From Candidatus Muiribacterium halophilum (GTDB lineage Bacteria > Muiribacteriota > Muiribacteriia > Muiribacteriales > Muiribacteriaceae), in the NCBI GenBank assembly GCA_023228995.1, contig JALOAD010000028.1, forward strand, positions 1-45,701: DNA of 45,701 nt. Reading direction: 5' to 3'. Below, in pieces: positions 32,775 through 40,771 of this stretch (its first letter is position 1; each line of letters starts with the position of its first letter). The position numbers were made by a program, and so were the translations under genes. Under the pieces are notes generated by a model. It did not search any database and had not been told where the DNA came from. It saw only the letters and a program-made list of their open reading frames with translations.

Positions 32775-33508
32775 GATATATAAAAACATTTAATGAAAAT
32801 ATAAATAGATCTGAAATTGATTCTATTTGTGAAAAATATAATATAACTAATTATACTATAAATGATGATGGTTCTATTGATGTAAATGGTGATGTTAACT
32901 TAAAAAGAAATAATTTAAGAGAGTTACCATTGAAATTTAGAAAAGTTACTGGTAATTTTTATTGCAATGATAATCAATTAACAAACTTAAAAGATTCTCC
33001 TCAACATGTGGGTGGTGATTTTTTTTGTAGTAATAATAAATTAATATCCTTAGATGGTGTTCCTCAAAGTATAGGTGGTTATTTTTCTTGTAGTTATAAT
33101 CAATTAATATCCTTAGAGGGTGCTCCCAAAAGTATAGGTGGTTATTTTTCTTGTAGTGGTAATAACTTAACAAGCTTAGAGGGTGCTCCTAAAAGAGTAA
33201 GTGGTTTATTTTTGTGTTATTCTAATGATCTTAAAAATATAGATTATTTACCAAAATATTATAAAGAATTAGATATATCTAATAATCCAATTTCTAAAAT
33301 AATAAAGCTATTTACAACATCTAATGAAAATGGAAGGATATCTAATAGAGAAGATAAAGATTTAATTATGGATTTTATAGATGCAGAAATTATCCAACAA
33401 GATAAATTATTGGTAAATAGATTAGTAGAATTCTTAGATGATATAGGAAAACCAAAATCCAGAGAAGAACTCATAGAGTTATTAAAAAATAATTATACAA
33501 TACGATGA
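32771..33508 (+). CDS. Repeat protein, copy 10 (4 units)
   Basis: 245 residues, last of the array. Tag MRYIKTFNEN, the only copy with Arg at position 2. N-domain with LKRNNLRELPLKF as in copy 6. Units are more diverged (NLKDSPQHVGGDFFC). C-domain has FIDAEIIQQDK where the others have FIDREIIQQDK, and ends NNYTIR. Its TGA overlaps the ATG of the unrelated gene at 33505, so the array continues into the next gene as one operon. Confidence 0.85.
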   Translation: MRYIKTFNENINRSEIDSICEKYNITNYTINDDGSIDVNGDVNLKRNNLRELPLKFRKVTGNFYCNDNQLTNLKDSPQHVGGDFFCSNNKLISLDGVPQSIGGYFSCSYNQLISLEGAPKSIGGYFSCSGNNLTSLEGAPKRVSGLFLCYSNDLKNIDYLPKYYKELDISNNPISKIIKLFTTSNENGRISNREDKDLIMDFIDAEIIQQDKLLVNRLVEFLDDIGKPKSREELIELLKNNYTIR

Positions 33509-33876
33509 AATATATAAAAATATTTGAAGAATTTATATTAGAGGATGGTGGTATGACATCAGCAATGGGTGGTCCTCTTGTAAGTGGTGGTATGGGAGAT
33601 GTGGTTAATTCACAACCTGCATCTATACCAGGTACTACATTTGGGGGTACAGTTGGTTCAGGTGATATATCAATACCATATAATGCATCAGGTGGTGAGA
33701 GAGTATTTCATCAAATATCAACACCTTCTATTAATACTATTAAAAATAAAAAGACTAAGAAAAAGAAAAATATCAAAGATATCAAAGATAAGATTTCTAA
33801 AGCTAAGGAGGAAACTCCTAAAGTTATGAATTATCAAGATTTTATTAAATTTGATATCAATCAAATAAAAAAATAA
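33505..33876 (+). CDS. Small tagged protein, possible internal capsid protein
   Basis: 123 residues in two parts. Tag MKYIKIFEEFILEDGG, then a low-complexity Gly/Ser/Pro segment (MTSAMGGPLVSGGMGDVVNS), then a very basic tail (IKNKKTKKKKNIKDIKDKI). Tag plus basic body recalls the T4 internal proteins that are packaged with the DNA. Joined by ATGA to the repeat array but with no repeats itself. Function is inferred by analogy. Confidence 0.55.
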   Translation: MKYIKIFEEFILEDGGMTSAMGGPLVSGGMGDVVNSQPASIPGTTFGGTVGSGDISIPYNASGGERVFHQISTPSINTIKNKKTKKKKNIKDIKDKISKAKEETPKVMNYQDFIKFDINQIKK

Positions 33877-33906
33877 AACTTTTATTATTATATTTATATC
33901 ATTTAT

Positions 33907-34455
33907 ATGAATAAAGAAATAATTATAATAGTCGGTAAAACTGGATCTGGTAAAAGTTTTTTATTTAATAAATTTATTGAAAAGGGATTTATAGGTAGTG
34001 TTAAATATACAACAAGACCCATTAGAAAATTTGAAGTAGATGGGGTATCATATAATTTCACCAATTTGGAAAAATTTAATGAGATGGTTGCTAATAATGA
34101 TTTTTTTGTATATGAAAGTTTTAAGGTGAGCCCAAAAGATAAAGATGATGAGATATGGTATTATGGTATATTAAAATCTGATTTTAATGATTGTGGTGTT
34201 TTTATCATGACACCAGGTGAAGTTGCTAAATTAAATAAATCAATAAGGGATAAATCTTATATAGTTTATTTAGACATACCAAGAGATATCAGGGAAAATA
34301 GATTAAATAGACGTAATGATGTTAATGATAATATAAAGAGAAGAATGGATTCAGATGATAAAGATTTTGAATATTTTATAGATTATGATTTAAGTGTTAT
34401 TGATCCTGATTTTACAATGGAAGATATATATGAACAGTTAAAGAAAGAGAGTTAA
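33907..34455 (+). CDS. Guanylate-kinase-like nucleotide kinase
   Basis: 182 residues. Walker A IIIIVGKTGSGKSFLFNKF at the N-terminus, then VKYTTRPIRKFEVDGVSYNF, the GMP-binding motif of guanylate kinases (TTRPxRxxEVDGxxYxF), and a lid segment RENRLNRRNDVNDNIKRRM. Length is close to bacterial Gmk (about 200). It probably phosphorylates (d)GMP for DNA synthesis. A more divergent substrate, as in T4 gp1 deoxynucleotide kinase, is possible. It ends in a long hairpin that contains its stop codon. Confidence 0.75.
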   Translation: MNKEIIIIVGKTGSGKSFLFNKFIEKGFIGSVKYTTRPIRKFEVDGVSYNFTNLEKFNEMVANNDFFVYESFKVSPKDKDDEIWYYGILKSDFNDCGVFIMTPGEVAKLNKSIRDKSYIVYLDIPRDIRENRLNRRNDVNDNIKRRMDSDDKDFEYFIDYDLSVIDPDFTMEDIYEQLKKES

Positions 34456-34473
34456 AAACTCTCTTTCTTTAAC
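34437..34473. terminator. Long hairpin at the end of the kinase gene
   Basis: A 17-bp perfect stem (34437-34453 with 34457-34473) and a 3-nt loop; the TAA stop spans the loop edge. There is no long T-run after it, so it may act by hairpin strength, in RNA stability, or in both directions. The ~100 bp after it up to 34576 have no intact ORF; a minus-frame fragment reading KSHNKPDAITIKEIKFIVST has no start. Confidence 0.6.
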
Positions 34474-34575
34474 CAGTTGAAACTATGAATTTTATTTCTT
34501 TAATTGTTATGGCATCTGGTTTATTGTGACTTTTACTACATGCTCTATGAGTATGTATAAAAATATGTATTCATC

Positions 34576-34872
34576 TTACTTAAAATATTTATCATATATA
34601 AATTCAGCTATATAATTCAATCTTTTATTGCTATTATATAACATTTCAACTTCTTTGTATATATCAGAATTAAATTTATCCTTAACAATTGACTTAATTC
34701 TATCTACATTGGTGAAATCTTTTTCACTAATTTCTTGTTCATTCATTAAAATATCAGTGATTTGATTTCTTATTTTTTTATGTAGTGACTCTATGTGTGA
34801 AACCTTTTCACCAAAAAAAGTTTCATAAGATAGATCTTTTGCTTCATTTATTTTTTCTGTAAATTTTTTCAT
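34576..34872 (-). CDS. Hypothetical helical protein (98 aa)
   Basis: 98 residues, MKKFTEKINEAKDLSYETFF. The start resembles the tag family loosely (MKKFxEKINEA). The rest is charged and predicted helical (ESLHKKIRNQITDILMNEQE). No family recognised. Follows the membrane-anchored gene at 34892 by 19 nt and is probably in its operon. Confidence 0.55.
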   Translation of the reverse strand: MKKFTEKINEAKDLSYETFFGEKVSHIESLHKKIRNQITDILMNEQEISEKDFTNVDRIKSIVKDKFNSDIYKEVEMLYNSNKRLNYIAEFIYDKYFK

Positions 34873-34891
34873 ATAAGTTATATATTATATT

Positions 34892-35614
34892 TTAATTTTC
34901 TGTTACTATATTTCCTTGAGCATTTATAAAGGTCATTCCTTTCAATTTACCATTAATTGAATTACATACTTCATTTGACATACCAATTGTGCTTTCAAGT
35001 ATAGAAAGTATTATATTTAATATTGAATATATCTTTAATAAATTCTTATCACTTTCATAGAAACTAGAATTACACATACTATTAATTAAGTCTATAGTTA
35101 AATTAATACTTTCAATATTTCTATTTTTCATTTTAATTATCACTTCATTTGGTATATTATTCAATACCATATTCTTTTCATAATCAGCAACTATATTATT
35201 TATAAGATCCAATAAAGCTTTCCATAATTCAGATTCATTCATTTTTTGATATTCTTTATTATTTATAAATTCTTTTATTTTAGATTTATATGATTCTAAA
35301 TATATTATTAAATACTTACGAAATACAGCAGTTCTGAATTCTGTTGAATATTCAATAGTTGGTATTTTGGATTGTATCCATAAATCTATATAATTAAATA
35401 TATCATGACTAAGTATATCACATTCAGATATATTTTTATTATTTTCCTTTTTTTGTTTGATAATTTTTTTCCTAAATAATTTATAGATTTTATCTATAAT
35501 GTTGATCATTTTACCATTTTTTATCAAGGTGTATATAAAAAATACAATAAGGAATAAGATCACACTTTTCATTCCATGTGATTCGATTAATTTAATTATT
35601 CCACTTAAATCCAT
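34892..35614 (-). CDS. Membrane-anchored protein of unknown function
   Basis: 240 residues. One strong transmembrane segment near the N-terminus (MKSVILFLIVFFIYTLIKNG, about residues 15-34) followed by a basic stretch (KLFRKKIIKQKKE), so the bulk would lie in the cytoplasm. The soluble part is helical and has no recognised motif. A holin has more hydrophobic segments and is shorter, so that role is unlikely. Divergent from the baseplate genes with mirrored promoters. Confidence 0.6.
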   Translation of the reverse strand: MDLSGIIKLIESHGMKSVILFLIVFFIYTLIKNGKMINIIDKIYKLFRKKIIKQKKENNKNISECDILSHDIFNYIDLWIQSKIPTIEYSTEFRTAVFRKYLIIYLESYKSKIKEFINNKEYQKMNESELWKALLDLINNIVADYEKNMVLNNIPNEVIIKMKNRNIESINLTIDLINSMCNSSFYESDKNLLKIYSILNIILSILESTIGMSNEVCNSINGKLKGMTFINAQGNIVTEN

Positions 35615-35626
35615 TCTAATAATATA

Positions 35627-35698
35627 TTATTTTAATTATATATTAAAAATAAAAACAACAAATAGAGAAATTTATTTTTTAATATATAATTAAAATAA
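35627..35698. promoter_or_regulatory. Mirrored pair of phage-type promoters
   Basis: 35627-35653 on the minus strand and 35671-35698 on the plus strand carry almost the same ~27-nt sequence with core TTTTTAATATATAATTAAAA. Each precedes a start codon (35614 minus, 35709 plus). Best evidence that this box is the phage promoter. Confidence 0.6.
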
Positions 35699-35708
35699 AA
35701 GTTTAATT

Positions 35709-36032
35709 ATGAGTTATAAATATAATGTCAATAAAATTCATTCTAATTTACAAACACAATTTAGTGAAGTTGGAATAGTAGAGAAAGCTTCAATAGATTT
35801 AGGACCATATGTGGAATTATCTATAATTAAAGAAGATAAAGAAGTCAAGATGATTATTACTAAAAAAGATTTAGAAAAGTATAATTTTAATTGGTGTTAT
35901 TCAGAAAATCCAATGTTGGAATCAGCATATATGATACCTCGTATATCAAATATGGATAATATAGCTTCTGATATATTAGATATATTTGAAAATAATAGAT
36001 TTTCTGAAGATTATATACAAAATAAACAATAA
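35709..36032 (+). CDS. Small protein upstream of baseplate wedge gene
   Basis: 107 residues, MSYKYNVNKIHSNLQTQFSE. Predicted beta-rich first half (KASIDLGPYVELSIIKEDKEVKMIITK) and helical end. It ends 2 nt before the gp6-like gene and shares its promoter, so a baseplate or assembly role is likely. I cannot match it to a T4 protein. Confidence 0.6.
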   Translation: MSYKYNVNKIHSNLQTQFSEVGIVEKASIDLGPYVELSIIKEDKEVKMIITKKDLEKYNFNWCYSENPMLESAYMIPRISNMDNIASDILDIFENNRFSEDYIQNKQ

Positions 36033-36034
36033 AA

Positions 36035-37753
36035 ATGGCTAATAATTTTATACAAATTACATATAATAATATAAAAAATGAAGTAGAGTATTTTCTAAAG
36101 AAAGAACATAATAAAGGGAAATTATTATTCTCTAAGGCTTCTCCTTTTGGGCAGATTTTATCTGTTATGGAAAATATGATGCAATTATCTATGCTATATC
36201 TAAAAAATACTATACAATTATTAGATATTAATAATGTAAATACTACAAATGATAGAGTTATAATGAATACTGCTATAGCTGCTGGACATAACCCAAGTAG
36301 AGCTATCAGTGCAACAGGTACATTGAAATTAGTATTAAAATCTAATGTTGATTTGATGAAGGAAATACCAGGTGGTCGTATAACAGTGTTAAATAGAACT
36401 AAAATAAAAAACAATACAAATGGTTTAAGTTATTTATTGAATATAGGTAGTGATAGAATAAGTCATATTATAACTCCAAATTATCAATTTTTCCTACCTA
36501 TTATACAAGGTGAGTGGGTAACTAATACAAGAACAGGTGATGGTAATGAATTATTAACATTTAATTTTAGTGAGGGAACTAATAAGGATGTTGAAAATTT
36601 CAATGTTGAAGTTTTAGTAAATAATGAATATTGGCAAGTAAAGAAACATTTATGGGATATGATACCAGAAGAAAAGGCATGTGTTGTTAGAAGTGGTTTT
36701 AATGGAGGTATTGATGTTGTTTTTGGTAATGGTGGATTTGGTGCTATTCCTGAAATTGGCTCTATTATAAATGTTAATTATATAAGAACAGATGGTGCTG
36801 ATGGTAATATATATCGTAGAACAAGAAATGATTTTAAGTTTGTTGATGATGTTTTTGATGGTAATGGTGAAATAATTGATCTTAATAAAGTATTTGATAT
36901 TGAAATTTATACTGATATTAATTTTGGGGCTAATAAAGAGAGTATAATCTTCACAAGAAATATATTACCAATAGCATCTAATAATTTTGTTTTAGGAACC
37001 CCTCAACAATATGCATATGAGATTAAAAAATTGGGTATTTTTTCACATGTTAATGCTTATGAAAAAACTGGAACTATATTTATAGTAGCTACTCCTAATA
37101 TTAAATTATTCAAAAGTAATGATTCCAATTATTTTAAGATAGATTTAAGAGCTTTTTATCTTGATAATTATGAAAAGTCTAAGATAGATTTATATCTTAG
37201 AAGTGGTGGCAATTTACAACTTACTAAAAAATATAGAATAAAATCCCCAGATTTATCATTTTATACCATGAATATTCATGTAATATCATATAGTGATGCT
37301 ATTGAAGAATCGGTAACTGCACAGATTTTAGATAAAATATCTGAATATTTCTTGAATTTGAATAGAATAGATAGAATTCCTAAATTAGATATTATTAAAG
37401 AATTATCTACTATATCTGATATACATTCAGTTGATGTGCAATTTGTTTGTAAGAAAAATGAAGATTATCATAGAGTAGCTATGATTAATTCATCTAATAA
37501 AAAATCACAATATGATACTAATTATAACACTGATATTTCTGTTAATGTTGATTATGATGATACTAATATGATAGGATTGGATCCAATATTGGGTGATATT
37601 ATATTTGAACCTAATGAAATTCCTATAATTAGAGGTGGTTGGTTTGATAGAAATGAATTATATTATTCAGATAATATCGATGGAAATGGTTTGAAAAGTG
37701 TTAATATAATAACAACCGGAAAAATAGATAGTAAAAATAAAGTAAAAATATAA
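36035..37753 (+). CDS. Baseplate wedge protein, T4 gp6 / baseplate-J-like
   Basis: 572 residues. The central part is characteristic: AVIVxSG-like VVRSGFNGGIDVVFGNGGFGAIPEIG and NVNYIRTDGADGN match the gp6/Baseplate_J core seen in contractile-tail phages. The N-terminal part (FIQITYNNIKNEVEYFLKKE) and AAGHNPSRAISATGTLKLVL also fit. T4 gp6 forms the inner ring that joins the baseplate wedges. The C-terminal half contains a helical dimerisation-like segment (IEESVTAQILDKISEYFLNL). Shorter than T4 gp6 (about 660). Overlaps the next gene by one base (TAATG). Confidence 0.75.
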   Translation: MANNFIQITYNNIKNEVEYFLKKEHNKGKLLFSKASPFGQILSVMENMMQLSMLYLKNTIQLLDINNVNTTNDRVIMNTAIAAGHNPSRAISATGTLKLVLKSNVDLMKEIPGGRITVLNRTKIKNNTNGLSYLLNIGSDRISHIITPNYQFFLPIIQGEWVTNTRTGDGNELLTFNFSEGTNKDVENFNVEVLVNNEYWQVKKHLWDMIPEEKACVVRSGFNGGIDVVFGNGGFGAIPEIGSIINVNYIRTDGADGNIYRRTRNDFKFVDDVFDGNGEIIDLNKVFDIEIYTDINFGANKESIIFTRNILPIASNNFVLGTPQQYAYEIKKLGIFSHVNAYEKTGTIFIVATPNIKLFKSNDSNYFKIDLRAFYLDNYEKSKIDLYLRSGGNLQLTKKYRIKSPDLSFYTMNIHVISYSDAIEESVTAQILDKISEYFLNLNRIDRIPKLDIIKELSTISDIHSVDVQFVCKKNEDYHRVAMINSSNKKSQYDTNYNTDISVNVDYDDTNMIGLDPILGDIIFEPNEIPIIRGGWFDRNELYYSDNIDGNGLKSVNIITTGKIDSKNKVKI

Positions 37754-38004
37754 TGTTATACGAAAGAAAAGATTTACCAGAATTACATTTCATTAAACAT
37801 TTACATGATGATGATAATAAATATATTAAATATGATGAAATTTTATTTGATAAAACATTATCACCATATATATTTCAAAATGATCTTATGAATAGTTTTT
37901 TGAAAAAAATGCAACCATTAGTGGCATTATTATTCGACCAAAATAATATAATTAAGAATTTCAAAAATTATATGGTAGATAAATATCATTATAAACAAAA
38001 ATAA
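37753..38004 (+). CDS. Small protein in baseplate operon
   Basis: 83 residues, MLYERKDLPELHFIKHLHDD. Charged, no recognised motif. Its start overlaps the gp6-like stop by one base, so it is translated together with it and probably is a baseplate-linked protein. Confidence 0.6.
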   Translation: MLYERKDLPELHFIKHLHDDDNKYIKYDEILFDKTLSPYIFQNDLMNSFLKKMQPLVALLFDQNNIIKNFKNYMVDKYHYKQK

Positions 38005-38020
38005 AAAATCATTTTATATT

Positions 38021-38040
38021 TTTAATATATAATATAAATA
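38021..38040 (+). promoter_or_regulatory. Phage-type promoter with TATAAATA
   Basis: TTTAATATAT followed by AATATAAATA; the octamer TATAAATA occupies 38033-38040, 19 nt before the ATG at 38060. Identical in form to the T4 late -10 element. Confidence 0.5.
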
Positions 38041-38059
38041 AAAACTAATATAAAAGCAA

Positions 38060-38710
38060 ATGGCTAATAAAGAAAAGAAAGTAGTGGGTTTTAAGAAATT
38101 TAGTGAATTAAACTCTGAACTTAAAGTACAAGAAATTGATCTTAGTGTACAACCATTATCTGATTCAGATTTACCTTGTAATCCAAATTTACCTATTAAA
38201 ACTAATAAAATTGAAAAAACATCATCAAGGGATAATCTAATTCCAAAGAAACAAAATATTTTAACTGATAATGGGGATGATGATTTGGATACTAAAAATG
38301 ATATAGACTTAAAGAAAAAAGTTAATGAATCTGTTCAGAAGATAGGTAAAATTGCAAAATTTCCTAAAAATTCAAAAGCTTCTGAAGCTTATTCTTATCT
38401 AGAACACATTAAGGTTAGTAAAAAATCTATTTGGTATATGGTTATAGAACAAATGGAAAATTCTGGTTTACAATTAGTTAAGTATAATAATATGGTGGGT
38501 GTGGATCTTAATAAATTTATCAATGAGCTTAAAACTTATTATTTATCTGAAAATTGTGATAATAAAGTGGTTTATGAAGCAATCTCTAAGATTGAAATCG
38601 AAGGTAATTCATCATTTTCGGTATTAAAAAATATACCACCTATTAAAGTAGATGGTGTTATGATGATAACTAAAATAACAGAAGATTTAATAAAACTTTT
38701 AAGTAAGTAA
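38060..38710 (+). CDS. Hypothetical protein (216 aa)
   Basis: 216 residues, MANKEKKVVGFKKFSELNSE. The first ~95 residues are polar, low complexity and probably disordered (QPLSDSDLPCNPNLPIKTNK). The second half is a compact helical domain (KASEAYSYLEHIKVSKKSIWYMVIEQ; FINELKTYYLSENCD). No family recognised. Single-gene unit with its own promoter and terminator. Confidence 0.6.
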   Translation: MANKEKKVVGFKKFSELNSELKVQEIDLSVQPLSDSDLPCNPNLPIKTNKIEKTSSRDNLIPKKQNILTDNGDDDLDTKNDIDLKKKVNESVQKIGKIAKFPKNSKASEAYSYLEHIKVSKKSIWYMVIEQMENSGLQLVKYNNMVGVDLNKFINELKTYYLSENCDNKVVYEAISKIEIEGNSSFSVLKNIPPIKVDGVMMITKITEDLIKLLSK

Positions 38711-38712
38711 TG

Positions 38713-38740
38713 AAAAGGAACTCAATTGAGTTCCTTTTTT
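38713..38740 (+). terminator. Intrinsic terminator (plus strand)
   Basis: GGAACTC, AATT, GAGTTCC extended by A/T pairing and followed by six T. Terminates the 38060 gene. Confidence 0.85.
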
Positions 38741-38767
38741 ATTAAACAAATATTTAACATTATTTAA

Positions 38768-38797
38768 TAGAAAAAGCCTCAATTGAGGCTTTTTCTA
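38768..38797 (-). terminator. Intrinsic terminator (minus strand)
   Basis: TAGAAAAAGCCTC pairs perfectly with GAGGCTTTTTCTA around AATT, giving a U-tract on the minus strand. It directly abuts the DHFR stop codon at 38798. Its core CTCAATTGAG is the same as in the terminator 40 bp away. Confidence 0.85.
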
Positions 38798-39172
38798 TTA
38801 ATCACATTTGAAATTGTATGTGAATATTTTACAATTAGGATTTAAGTTTTTGAGATCTGGAAATAAAGTATCACCAATTTCATAATTATCTATTCTTGAT
38901 ATATGTAATTCAGTGAATAGATGACAATATTTTTCATATGTTCTTTTACCACCTATACACCAATCTATATTTTCAATTATTTTATTCATATCATCTACTA
39001 TGATTTCCCTATTTTTTAATTTAGGTAGTAAAGTAGATGTATTATAACCAACTAATAATCTTTGATTTAAAGTCAATTCTTTGAAATGTAATAAATCTTG
39101 TTTACTTTTCCATATTAATTTATTATCTCTGCCTATATAACCAAGACAATTTACTGCTATTATTGCTTTCAT
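38798..39172 (-). CDS. Short dihydrofolate reductase
   Basis: 124 residues versus about 160 for usual DHFR. Recognisable parts: IIAVNCLGYIGRDNKLIWKSKQDLLHFKELT (substrate and NADPH entry, with the W and the acidic residue in the helix), CIGGKRTYEKY (the GG cofactor motif) and ELHISRIDNYEIGDTLFPD (the C-terminal T/L-H...GDxxFP motif). The segment between the first helix and GG is condensed, so the NADPH-binding loop is reduced. It would regenerate tetrahydrofolate for thymidylate synthesis, if active. The start is 1 nt from the glycosyltransferase stop. Confidence 0.75.
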   Translation of the reverse strand: MKAIIAVNCLGYIGRDNKLIWKSKQDLLHFKELTLNQRLLVGYNTSTLLPKLKNREIIVDDMNKIIENIDWCIGGKRTYEKYCHLFTELHISRIDNYEIGDTLFPDLKNLNPNCKIFTYNFKCD

Positions 39173-39173
39173 A

Positions 39174-40349
39174 TTAAATAAAAAATTGTTTATTTTTCTC
39201 TATTTTGTCCAAATCTTCTGGTGTAAAATATTGAGGATGTGTTTTAGTTAATGTTAATATTTCATTATAAGTTACTTTGGCTTCATCTTTTCTACCTGTG
39301 TAATAACAACTAGCACTATGTGCTTCAGCAAATTTCCAATTATACAGAGATTCATCTACAAATAATAATCTTTGTGGGTATGGATTTTTTCCATGAAAAT
39401 TAACCTTTGCAAATTTTGAATACAAGTAAGCTAAATTCCACTCACCTACCATTAGGTAATGATCAATAATAGTTTTTATAGACTCACCTCTTAAAGGATC
39501 AATTGAATATGCTTTCAATAATTCTTGTAATGTTAAGTTCCAAGGTTCTTCTAACCTTGACATAATAGTACCTATCCTATATTGCGAATAATATATTTCT
39601 TCTTTGTAACCATCATTTCTATTAGCTCTCTCTCTATAATAAAACATAGATCTTCTTAATCTTTCATCATTTTCTTCCTTATTATTAGGTATAGTGGCAC
39701 TATCATGATAACTTTGACCTAAATAAAAAATATTCCTTGGATCAGTTCTATCTGTGCTTAGATGTTTTTCAAGTAATTGAGCATGACCTAGGTATTTAGT
39801 TGGTATATCACCTAACCAAGAATTACCAGTCATCTCTACTATTACTTTAATATTTTCAGCAACACCAGATGTAATTGTTTTATCAGAAGTTGTTATAAAT
39901 TCATGTACTACACCTTCCCATCTAAATTCTTTTGATAATCTAAAAAAAGTATTTCTGGTATATTTCATATGACCAATGTAAGTATTCATCATATAAAAAT
40001 CCTTAGTAAATTGTTCTTTTGTAAAAGATGGATTAATTTCTAATTTTTCATCACAATCAAACCAGAATCCAAATACAGAGTTTGGATCCCAGTTTAATTC
40101 TTTAACTACTTCTATTAATTTATCCATAGCATAGTTTCTACTTTTTCCAAAATTATCAAAAGGTCTTTCAAACACATAAGTTGGTATATTATTATCTTCA
40201 CCAAACTTTCTTATTATATCTTGAGTACCATCTGTTGATCCTGTATCATTAACTACAATTAAATCTGTTATATTTTTACAACTATCAAGCATTTTAGATA
40301 TTACATGTGATTCATTTTTACATATAAAATGTAATGCTAATTTATTCAT
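39174..40349 (-). CDS. GT2 glycosyltransferase with C-terminal helical repeats
   Basis: 391 residues. N-terminal GT2 domain: LALHFICKNESHVISKML, LIVVNDTGSTDGTQDII (the donor-binding DTGSTDGT motif), FGKSRNYAMD and FGFWFDCDEKLEI, where DCDE acts as the metal-binding DXD. The C-terminal ~200 residues are helix pairs (LGQSYHDSATIPNNKEENDE; MFYYRERANRNDGY; SASCYYTGRKDEAKVTYNEI) resembling TPR repeats. This GT2-TPR arrangement is found in bacterial and phage enzymes that glycosylate proteins or peptides. Acceptor not determinable. Confidence 0.8.
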   Translation of the reverse strand: MNKLALHFICKNESHVISKMLDSCKNITDLIVVNDTGSTDGTQDIIRKFGEDNNIPTYVFERPFDNFGKSRNYAMDKLIEVVKELNWDPNSVFGFWFDCDEKLEINPSFTKEQFTKDFYMMNTYIGHMKYTRNTFFRLSKEFRWEGVVHEFITTSDKTITSGVAENIKVIVEMTGNSWLGDIPTKYLGHAQLLEKHLSTDRTDPRNIFYLGQSYHDSATIPNNKEENDERLRRSMFYYRERANRNDGYKEEIYYSQYRIGTIMSRLEEPWNLTLQELLKAYSIDPLRGESIKTIIDHYLMVGEWNLAYLYSKFAKVNFHGKNPYPQRLLFVDESLYNWKFAEAHSASCYYTGRKDEAKVTYNEILTLTKTHPQYFTPEDLDKIEKNKQFFI

Positions 40350-40368
40350 ATTTTATTATATTTTTTAA

Positions 40369-40379
40369 TTATATGTTAA
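40369..40379 (-). promoter_or_regulatory. Putative phage-type promoter
   Basis: Minus-strand TTAACATATAA, a one-base variant of the recurrent box, about 20-30 nt before ATG 40349. Confidence 0.35.
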
Positions 40380-40393
40380 AATATCTCTTATGT

Positions 40394-40771
40394 TTAACTA
40401 TTAATAACTTTATTTATTAATCTATCTCTTTTTTCTTGAAGAGTTTCATTGTAATCAATAAAAACATAAAATTTGGTATGTTTATTTATTAGTTCACTAA
40501 TTGTATGTTCAGTATACCTTATAATTTGAGGAATAATTTCATTAAATTCAACTGTTTTTAAGTATTTGAAATTATGTGGTACTACATTTAAACAAAAATC
40601 ATTTGCTACATATATATATACATCCTTTATAAAATCATTAGAATTTGATTCTACTAAGATACTAAATTGATTATCTTCATTATAAGTTATATCAAGTATT
40701 TTTGAATAACTTGATACTTGTATACAATTAATCTGATTAGTACAAAGGTATCTATCAATAGTATAAAACAT
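40394..40771 (-). CDS. Hypothetical protein coupled to PRPP synthetase
   Basis: 125 residues, MFYTIDRYLCTNQINCIQVS. A beta-rich start, then FSILVESNSNDFIKDVYIYVAN, and a helical acidic end. Its ATG overlaps the prs stop by one base (TAATG), so the two are translated together and perhaps act together. No family recognised. Confidence 0.6.
   Translation of the reverse strand: MFYTIDRYLCTNQINCIQVSSYSKILDITYNEDNQFSILVESNSNDFIKDVYIYVANDFCLNVVPHNFKYLKTVEFNEIIPQIIRYTEHTISELINKHTKFYVFIDYNETLQEKRDRLINKVINS

Larger units (their letters stand above)
25412..33508 (+). repeat. Tandem array of ten paralogous repeat-protein genes
   Basis: Ten consecutive ORFs of about 0.74-0.93 kb, every junction an ATGA stop/start overlap, almost always in the context ATACGATGA. 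The ~270-nt ends coding the conserved C-terminal domain and the ~130-nt starts coding the tag domain are highly alike among copies, whereas the middle differs in number of 63-nt units (4 to 7). The array is thus repetitive at two scales, 63 bp and ~0.8 kb, and should recombine readily. Individual genes are described below. Confidence 0.95.

Noticed and set aside
25412-33508. Many 60-75-codon open frames on the opposite strand at the same place in each array gene (for example 26089-26304, 31728-31943)
   Set aside because: They mirror the conserved C-domain coding sequence; their similarity is inherited from the sense strand and they have no start signals of their own.
25412-33508. Regular 63-bp repeats could be taken for a CRISPR array
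   Set aside because: The units are in frame, encode a continuous protein pattern, lack invariant repeats with unrelated spacers, and lie inside long ORFs.
34469-34575. Minus-strand fragment reading HRACSKSHNKPDAITIKEIK to a stop at 34469
   Set aside because: Looks protein-like but has no start codon in frame; an ATG upstream is in another frame. Possibly another frameshifted gene, too short to claim.
34892-35614. Holin assignment for the membrane-anchored protein
   Set aside because: Only one transmembrane segment, a 200-residue soluble domain, and no lysin gene nearby.
35887-36414. 175-codon minus-strand ORF opposite the gp6-like gene
   Set aside because: Hydrophobic, cysteine- and isoleucine-rich shadow of the plus-strand coding sequence, spanning two plus-strand genes with clear protein logic.
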